Source: Thermoplasmata archaeon UBA184 (GTDB lineage: Archaea > Thermoplasmatota > Thermoplasmata > Lutacidiplasmatales > UBA184). Taken from it: a stretch of DNA of 6,625 bases. Location of the stretch: positions 66,769-73,393 of the forward strand of contig DAEB01000042.1 of NCBI GenBank assembly GCA_002495185.1, read 5' to 3'. Positions 4,848 through 6,625 of this stretch are shown here, in pieces (positions within the stretch are counted from its first letter, which is position 1; each line of letters begins with the position of its first letter). The position numbers and the translations under genes were made by a program. The notes beneath the pieces are model-generated. The model had not been told where the DNA came from and ran no database searches. It worked only from the letters and a program-made list of their open reading frames with translations.

Positions 4848-5787
4848 CGCTCGGTGCCGAGGGCGCGGTGACCGCCGACTTCGGGGGCGCCGCGAGGAGC
4901 GACTCGCGTTCGAGCGCGAGCAGCTTCTCCCAGTGCTCGTGCACCTGCTCCTGCGCGGTCGCGATGTTCTGGGGAGTCAGGTGCCGGAAGCGACCCTGGG
5001 CCCGGATGTACTCCTCGACCGGCTTCAACGTGCCCGCCTTGCGGGTGATGTGGAGACGACCGTCCTCGACCTCGTAGAGAGGGAACACGCCGGTGTCGGT
5101 CGCGAGCCGGCCGATCGCGATCGTCTTCTGGGAGTCGAACCGCCAGCCGGGCGAGCACGGAGCGAAGATGTGGAAGAACCTCGGGCCGACCATCCCCTTC
5201 GCCTTCTCGACCTTCCGCTCGAAATCCTCGGGGAAGCTCGGGTTGAGCGTCGCGGCGTACGTCGGATGGTGGGCGAGAACGATCGCCATCATGTCCTTCT
5301 TGGGCTCGACCTTCCCGCGTTCGTGGCCCTCGACCGGCGTGGTCGTCGTCCACGCTCCCTCGGGCGTTTCGCCGCTCCGCTGCACGCCGGTGTTCATGTA
5401 CGCCTCGTTGTCGTACATGACGTAGATCGCGTTCGTCCGACGCTCGAGCATCCCGCTCAGCGCCTGGATCCCGATGTCCGCGGTCCCGCCGTCCCCGGCG
5501 AAGCCGACCACGGTGACGTCCTTCTGGCCCATCGCGTCGAGCGCGGCGCGGATCCCTGAGATCGAGGCGCCGGTCGCCTCGATCGGGTTGTCCATCATCG
5601 AGACACCGAGGGCGGTCGTGGGGTACGGCGTCGCGATGACCGTCCAGCAGCACGCGGGCACCGAGACGACCGTCCGCGGTCCGAGCCCCTTCAGAAGGAG
5701 CCGCATCGCGAGGGCCGCCCCGCAGCCCGGGCACGCGGAGTGACCCGAGTACATCAGTTCCTGCGCGGGGAGCGTGAGCTTAGCCAT
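4843..5787 (-). CDS. porB: 2-oxoacid:ferredoxin oxidoreductase beta subunit, probably pyruvate-specific (PorB)
   Basis: The beta subunit binds thiamine diphosphate and a [4Fe-4S] cluster and, with the alpha subunit, converts pyruvate and CoA to acetyl-CoA and CO2 while reducing ferredoxin. The 314-residue product has the usual length. Cluster ligands are visible as C19-PG-C22 in GHSACPGCG, C46/C47 in VPACCW, and C211 in APCSPGW. The thiamine diphosphate/Mg site is GDGGTADIG (98-106) with YDNEAYMNTGVQRS (125-138), where N127 completes the motif. Residues 139-165 (GETPEGAWTTTTPV...GKVEPKKD) match the PorB loop rather than the KorB type, favouring pyruvate. The C-terminal 30 residues are Ala/Ser/Pro-rich. 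ATG 5787 has a strong ribosome site (5795-5803) and overlaps the end of porA by 8 nt, implying translational coupling. Confidence 0.95.
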   Translation of the reverse strand: MAKLTLPAQELMYSGHSACPGCGAALAMRLLLKGLGPRTVVSVPACCWTVIATPYPTTALGVSMMDNPIEATGASISGIRAALDAMGQKDVTVVGFAGDGGTADIGIQALSGMLERRTNAIYVMYDNEAYMNTGVQRSGETPEGAWTTTTPVEGHERGKVEPKKDMMAIVLAHHPTYAATLNPSFPEDFERKVEKAKGMVGPRFFHIFAPCSPGWRFDSQKTIAIGRLATDTGVFPLYEVEDGRLHITRKAGTLKPVEEYIRAQGRFRHLTPQNIATAQEQVHEHWEKLLALERESLLAAPPKSAVTAPSAPSA

Positions 5788-6625
5788 CGACCGCCACCTC
5801 CTCTTCGATGTCGGCCCAATGGACCTCGGGTGCCTTCGCCGAGAGGAGCGTCTCGTACATGTGGCGGACCACGTGCGGCGTGACGTCCCGTCCCCCGATG
5901 CCGGCGTAGAAGCCGGTGATGGACGGGCGGTGGTTCGTGGGGTAGACCGCGGCCGACACCTCGGTCGCGGCGGCCCCCATCGGGCCGAAGGTGTACGACC
6001 GGTCGGCGATCCCGAGCCGGTCGACCGTCCCGGCGAGCGAGCGGATCTCGTCGTTCGGGAAGGGGCGGAACATCCGGAGCTTCGCGAGGCCGACCTTCTT
6101 GCCCGCCGAACGCATCTCGTCCACGACGGTTCGCGCGGTCGTGGTGGAGGTCCCCATCGTGATGAGCACGGCGTCCGCGTCGTCGACGCGGTAGGTCGGC
6201 ACCGGCCCTCCGTGGTGGCGACCCGTCGCGAGCCGGTACTCCTCCTCGACCATCGCGAACGTCGCGGGAACCCGCTCCATCGCCTGCGCGACCTCCCAGC
6301 GGAAGTCGACGTACCGGTCGGGCCCGGTGAACGACCCGAGCCGGCTCGCCGTCCCCGGGACGAGGACCGCGTGCGGTTCCCGGGGCGGAAGGAACTCGTC
6401 GACGACCTTCTGGTCGGGCACCTCCACCGGCTCGAGGGTATGGGAGAGGTAGAAGGCGTCCTCCATCACCATCACCGGGAGCCGGATGTGGGGATGTTCG
6501 GCGAGACGGAACGCCATCAGGACGGTGTCCATGACCTCCTGGTTGCTCTCGGCGTAGAACTGGATCCAGCCGGTGTCGCGCTGGCTCATCGAGTCGGTGT
6601 GGTCGGCGCCGATGTTCCACGGCGG
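5780..6625 (-). CDS. porA: 2-oxoacid:ferredoxin oxidoreductase alpha subunit (PorA), N-terminus outside window
   Basis: The alpha subunit of the same enzyme, which with PorB forms the thiamine-dependent catalytic core. 281 codons are present. The frame runs to the window edge, reading PPWNIGADHTDS before the first in-window ATG at 6589. Since WNI.ADH.DS.SQRDTGWIQFYAESNQEV is a continuous conserved PorA stretch, that ATG is internal and roughly 100-120 N-terminal residues are missing. Further along are LPVMVMEDAFYLSHTLEPV, the C-terminal ADAVLITMGTSTTTARTVVDEMRSAGKKVGLAKLRMFRPFP (a domain similar to transketolase C-terminal domains), and the ending FYAGIGGRDVTPHVVRHMYE, typical of PorA. It ends in TAA at 5782-5780, inside the start of porB (ATGGCTAA). 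Gamma and delta subunit genes, if separate, would lie upstream beyond 6625. Confidence 0.93.
   Translation of the reverse strand, partial: PPWNIGADHTDSMSQRDTGWIQFYAESNQEVMDTVLMAFRLAEHPHIRLPVMVMEDAFYLSHTLEPVEVPDQKVVDEFLPPREPHAVLVPGTASRLGSFTGPDRYVDFRWEVAQAMERVPATFAMVEEEYRLATGRHHGGPVPTYRVDDADAVLITMGTSTTTARTVVDEMRSAGKKVGLAKLRMFRPFPNDEIRSLAGTVDRLGIADRSYTFGPMGAAATEVSAAVYPTNHRPSITGFYAGIGGRDVTPHVVRHMYETLLSAKAPEVHWADIEEEVAVDG
5795..5803 (-). promoter_or_regulatory. Strong Shine-Dalgarno sequence of porB, inside porA
   Basis: GAGGAGGTG on the minus strand lies 7 nt before the porB ATG, within the last codons of porA (EEEVAVDG). It closely matches the 16S rRNA 3' end and fixes the start of porB at 5787. 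It contrasts with the leaderless or short-leader starts proposed for pantoate kinase and L10e. Confidence 0.8.

Noticed and set aside
4933..5559. 208-codon plus-strand open frame opposite porB
   Set aside because: Antisense shadow of a clearly conserved gene; its protein is Arg/Asp/Val-rich with no recognisable motif.

Overview
This window most likely comes from a high-GC archaeon, probably an uncultured member of the Thermoplasmatota. The supporting evidence is a GHMP-type pantoate kinase of the archaeal CoA pathway, an archaeal/eukaryotic-type ribosomal protein uL16 (L10e), a ferredoxin-dependent 2-oxoacid oxidoreductase, an archaeal initiator tRNA split by a bulge-helix-bulge intron, and TATA-like boxes about 26 nt before several starts. 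The lineage assignment is inference.

Layout, left to right. Positions 1-108 (minus) hold the N-terminus of a coiled-coil protein, possibly a proteasome-activating nucleotidase. It diverges from pantoate kinase (201-1097, plus). Ribosomal protein L10e follows (1172-1678, plus). A universal stress protein (1653-2129, minus) converges on it with a 26-nt overlap of coding ends. A zinc-ribbon protein with a long Pro/Ala-rich tail (2265-2903, plus) diverges from the stress protein. Positions 2904-3383 are mostly non-coding but carry an apparent remnant of a class III adenylate/guanylate cyclase (3150-3335). A multi-pass membrane protein of unknown function lies at 3384-4517 (minus). An initiator tRNA-Met gene (4713-4815, minus) has a 28-nt intron in its D-loop. 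Then come PorB (4843-5787, minus) and PorA (5780 to beyond 6625, minus), overlapping by 8 nt.

How the genes relate. PorA and PorB are the alpha and beta subunits of one enzyme that decarboxylates pyruvate (or a related 2-oxoacid) to an acyl-CoA with reduction of ferredoxin. Pantoate kinase supplies an early intermediate of CoA itself. L10e and the initiator tRNA serve translation. The segment between about 2999 and 4713 looks more accessory: it holds the unknown membrane protein and the cyclase remnant, and a 13-bp copy of the tRNA 3' end marks its far side.

Most notable signals: the D-loop intron of the initiator tRNA with a clean bulge-helix-bulge fold; a repeated dyad ACCGAG-N5-CTCGGT upstream of both the membrane-protein gene and the tRNA; the PorB stop codon lying inside the probable tRNA TATA box; the cyclase remnant; and the possible attachment-site repeat.
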